The notes beneath the pieces are model-generated. The model did no database searches. It was not told the DNA's origin and was given only the letters and a program-made list of their open reading frames with translations. The position numbers and the translations under genes were made by a program. This document shows, piece after piece, positions 7,068 to 8,609 of a stretch of DNA of 8,609 nt (its first letter is position 1; each line of letters starts with the position of its first letter). Origin of the DNA: Gammaproteobacteria bacterium (GTDB lineage: Bacteria; Pseudomonadota; Gammaproteobacteria; Pseudomonadales; Azotimanducaceae); NCBI GenBank assembly GCA_026706425.1, contig JAPOYW010000066.1, positions 1 through 8,609 on the forward strand, in the 5' to 3' direction.

Positions 7068-8321
7068 TCAGGCTTCCCACCACTCGCCGTCATCACGTTG
7101 AACCACATTCTTGAAGAAGTCCCTGAACCGGTCTGTCTCAAAGGAATGAATGGGAACCAGCGCCTGCGGCGCCAGCGCCGCAGCGAAGCGTTCGAGGTCA
7201 GCGACGGAGGCATGGCCGGAAGTGTGGATGGTCTGGCAGGGAATGCCGTGGCCCTCAAGCCATTGCAGCACCCTGCGCGAACCTTCCTGTTTCAGATAGC
7301 CTGTCCACATTGAGTAGGTGAACGCGGCCCCGTCCAGGACTGCCTGAATGCCCGTGTCGGTCATCGCCATGGGGCGGAACAGCATGACGGCCCGTTCTGC
7401 CAGGCCCGGCAGGGCCTTCGGGAACACGCGGTTCACGCTGTGCTGCCTGAGGTCGTCGAAAAGATTCTTTTTCTTGATGAACACCCGCTGGCGGTGCGGG
7501 ATGTAGAGCCTGACATCGCTCCAAGCGGATTGCGGAATGCTGTCGCGGCCGGTCGCCCGGAGAAGCACGGCGGTGTAGAGGTCGATCAGCAGCACGCGAC
7601 CGGTCCGCTTGGCGGCACGGAAGATGGTCACCAGCCGGTCGATGTTCTGCGAGGAGGTCCAGACAAAATGCAGGCCCTTCGTCTCCTTGAACGCCTGTAC
7701 GAAACTCCGTTCGAGATCGTCTTCAGTCGCGGGCCCTTCGCCCAGCCCCGTTCGGCCGACGGTGGTTCCCTCCATCAGCAGCACGTCAATGTCGCCCGGA
7801 GGGTTCCTGAGCATCGCCTCGAACAGCTTTCTCTTGCGGCCGTGCCCCCGGAAGTCGCCGGAGTAGAAGACCCGCTTGCCGTCCGCCTCGATCAGCAGGG
7901 CGTAGGCGTCAAACGCGCTGTGGTCGACGAGAAACGGAGTGACCCGGAAGGGACCGATTTCTGCAGGCTTGCGGTTAGCGATGAAGCGCGGGGTAGTGAA
8001 GGCGTGGCCGTTCGGCACATAGCGACTCGCCGCCTCCAGGATGTTGTGCGCCTCCTCGCCAATCCAGATCGGAACTTCGGGACGGATATGTCGCGCCAGG
8101 CCATAGTGGTCCATATGCGGATGGGAGATGAGAACGCCCAGCAGGGTATCGTTCCGCTCACGAAAGCCGGGCACCGCCGGCAACAGATCCCCGTGCGCGT
8201 CTTGGTCGTCGGGCGCGTCGAGGGGTAGTCCGACGTCGAGTGCGATCCGCTTTCCCTGCGCTTCAACTTCGATGCAAGTTCCGCCGATTTCCTTCGTCCC
8301 CCGGTGGATGCGAAGCTGCAT
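7068..8321 (-). CDS. Metallo-beta-lactamase/beta-CASP nuclease-like protein (RNase J/Cft2-related)
   Basis: This is a 417-residue protein. ATG 8321 is chosen because AAGGAA lies seven bases upstream (8329-8334) and the family begins at MQLRIHRGTKEIGG. An in-frame start at 8405 would add 28 unrelated residues. Metallo-beta-lactamase motifs are complete: HPHMDH (H67, H69, D71, H72), H134 (VDHSAFD) and D156 (YSGDF), forming a two-metal site. The beta-CASP insertion and C-terminal motifs are also present: HTSGH (H366, H370) and VPIH (H392). A His at this last position is characteristic of RNA-acting members, whereas DNA-repair members tend to have Val. RNase J and Cft2 relatives are endo- or exoribonucleases. 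This protein is shorter than RNase J (about 550 residues) and lacks its C-terminal domain. It heads a two-gene operon with the nuclease-like protein 18 bases downstream. Enzymatic activity is likely. A dedicated accessory role, rather than housekeeping RNA decay, is inferred from the neighbours. Confidence 0.9.
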   Translation of the reverse strand: MQLRIHRGTKEIGGTCIEVEAQGKRIALDVGLPLDAPDDQDAHGDLLPAVPGFRERNDTLLGVLISHPHMDHYGLARHIRPEVPIWIGEEAHNILEAASRYVPNGHAFTTPRFIANRKPAEIGPFRVTPFLVDHSAFDAYALLIEADGKRVFYSGDFRGHGRKRKLFEAMLRNPPGDIDVLLMEGTTVGRTGLGEGPATEDDLERSFVQAFKETKGLHFVWTSSQNIDRLVTIFRAAKRTGRVLLIDLYTAVLLRATGRDSIPQSAWSDVRLYIPHRQRVFIKKKNLFDDLRQHSVNRVFPKALPGLAERAVMLFRPMAMTDTGIQAVLDGAAFTYSMWTGYLKQEGSRRVLQWLEGHGIPCQTIHTSGHASVADLERFAAALAPQALVPIHSFETDRFRDFFKNVVQRDDGEWWEA

Positions 8322-8487
8322 GCCCAATTTCCTTCCCACGTTCGTTACACAATGTCCGAACCTACCAGCAGCGGCGGCGTCGCCGTTTCGGGGACCAACG
8401 ACCACAACTGAGGAAATTCAATGCTGGAGTTTCGATAGCCAGAGCGTTGGGCAGGACCTTGACACGAGTCCGGATAGCATCTCAGCC

Positions 8488-8548
8488 GTATGCAATCTGC
8501 ATACATCAACGTATGCGATCCGCATACATCGTATGCTCCAGAGCATAC
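8488..8548. repeat. Array of three GTATGC...GCATAC palindromes
   Basis: There are three consecutive palindromes: GTATGCAATCTGCATAC (8488-8504), GTATGCGATCCGCATAC (8511-8527) and GTATGCTCCAGAGCATAC (8531-8548). The outer six bases of each arm are identical in all three, while the inner bases differ but remain paired (A/T, G/C, TC/GA). Half-sites start at 8488, 8499, 8511, 8522, 8531 and 8543, so steps are 11, 12, 11, 9 and 12 bases, near one helical turn. The array lies 167 bases upstream of the beta-CASP gene's ATG. It could be a multi-dimer operator for that operon or for a gene beyond the window, or a run of small RNA hairpins. Confidence 0.8.
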
Positions 8549-8609
8549 ATTGAGGTGGCCGACACGTCGGTCAGCTCGAACGACGTCCACTCATCGGCAA
8601 AGGCCGGAC
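8506..8609 (-). CDS. Possible 3' end of a further minus-strand gene (partial)
   Basis: From the right edge, one minus-strand frame is open for 33 codons and stops at TGA (complement 8506-8508). It reads PAFADEWTSFELTDVSATSM and then MYALEH and MYADRIR, the last two being encoded by the palindromes. The first part has high GC at third codon positions, like the real genes here. I recognise no family. If real, this gene precedes the beta-CASP gene on the same strand with a 184-base gap, and its tail is built from the repeat array. The opposite strand is also open at this edge, so the call is weak. Confidence 0.3.
   Translation of the reverse strand, partial: PAFADEWTSFELTDVSATSMYALEHTMYADRIR

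Noticed and set aside
7440..8228. 262-codon plus-strand open frame opposite the beta-CASP gene
   Set aside because: The minus-strand frame has complete catalytic motifs and a ribosome-binding site. The plus frame is its shadow.
8459..8464. Plus-strand TTGACA before the palindromes, as a promoter
   Set aside because: No -10-like hexamer lies at a suitable distance.
8488..8548. CRISPR array
   Set aside because: The repeats are about 17-18 bases with only 3-6 bases between them, so there are no spacers. They are palindromic half-sites.
8555..8609. Plus-strand gene starting at GTG 8555 and running off the right edge
   Set aside because: Only 18 codons are visible, there is no properly spaced ribosome-binding site, and the opposite strand is equally open.

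Overview
This is a GC-rich stretch with bacterial gene structure. A Calx-beta/outer-membrane-barrel surface protein, a PIN-type toxin-antitoxin pair and a P4-type integrase together suggest a proteobacterium, probably alpha- or gammaproteobacterial. No rRNA or tRNA is present to place it more precisely. The layout is accessory: short operons on alternating strands, a decayed gene, an integrase, and a lower-GC spacer.

Left (1-2540): the 3' part of a large surface-protein gene whose 5' end lies outside the window. It encodes the end of a repeat domain, two Calx-beta domains and a C-terminal autotransporter-like barrel. Middle-left (2750-3804, minus strand): a two-gene toxin-antitoxin operon. 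The excisionase-type HTH antitoxin is intact, but the overlapping PIN toxin carries an in-frame TAA at codon 53, so it reads as a pseudogene. Middle (about 3905-4700): some 800 bases with no gene I can support, becoming AT-richer to the right and ending in short ATGTT repeats and a weak dyad in front of an intact tyrosine integrase (4701-5849, plus strand).

Right (6138-8321, minus strand): a tight two-gene operon. The first gene encodes a metallo-beta-lactamase/beta-CASP protein related to RNase J and Cft2. The second, 18 bases downstream, encodes a 303-residue protein with PD-(D/E)XK nuclease signatures (D157, E174-x-K176, QxxxY at 197-201). All expected catalytic residues are visible in both. 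Upstream, at 8488-8548, three back-to-back palindromes form an array of six GTATGC/GCATAC half-sites spaced about one helical turn apart. The array overlaps the end of a possible further minus-strand gene cut by the window edge.

Interpretation: the integrase and the nuclease operon converge on a 288-base gap and could belong to one integrated element, with the nuclease pair as cargo. A predicted RNA-type beta-CASP nuclease paired with a RecB-like nuclease beside an integrase is a reasonable candidate for an undescribed defence or nucleic-acid-processing module. That role is inferred from domains and location only.
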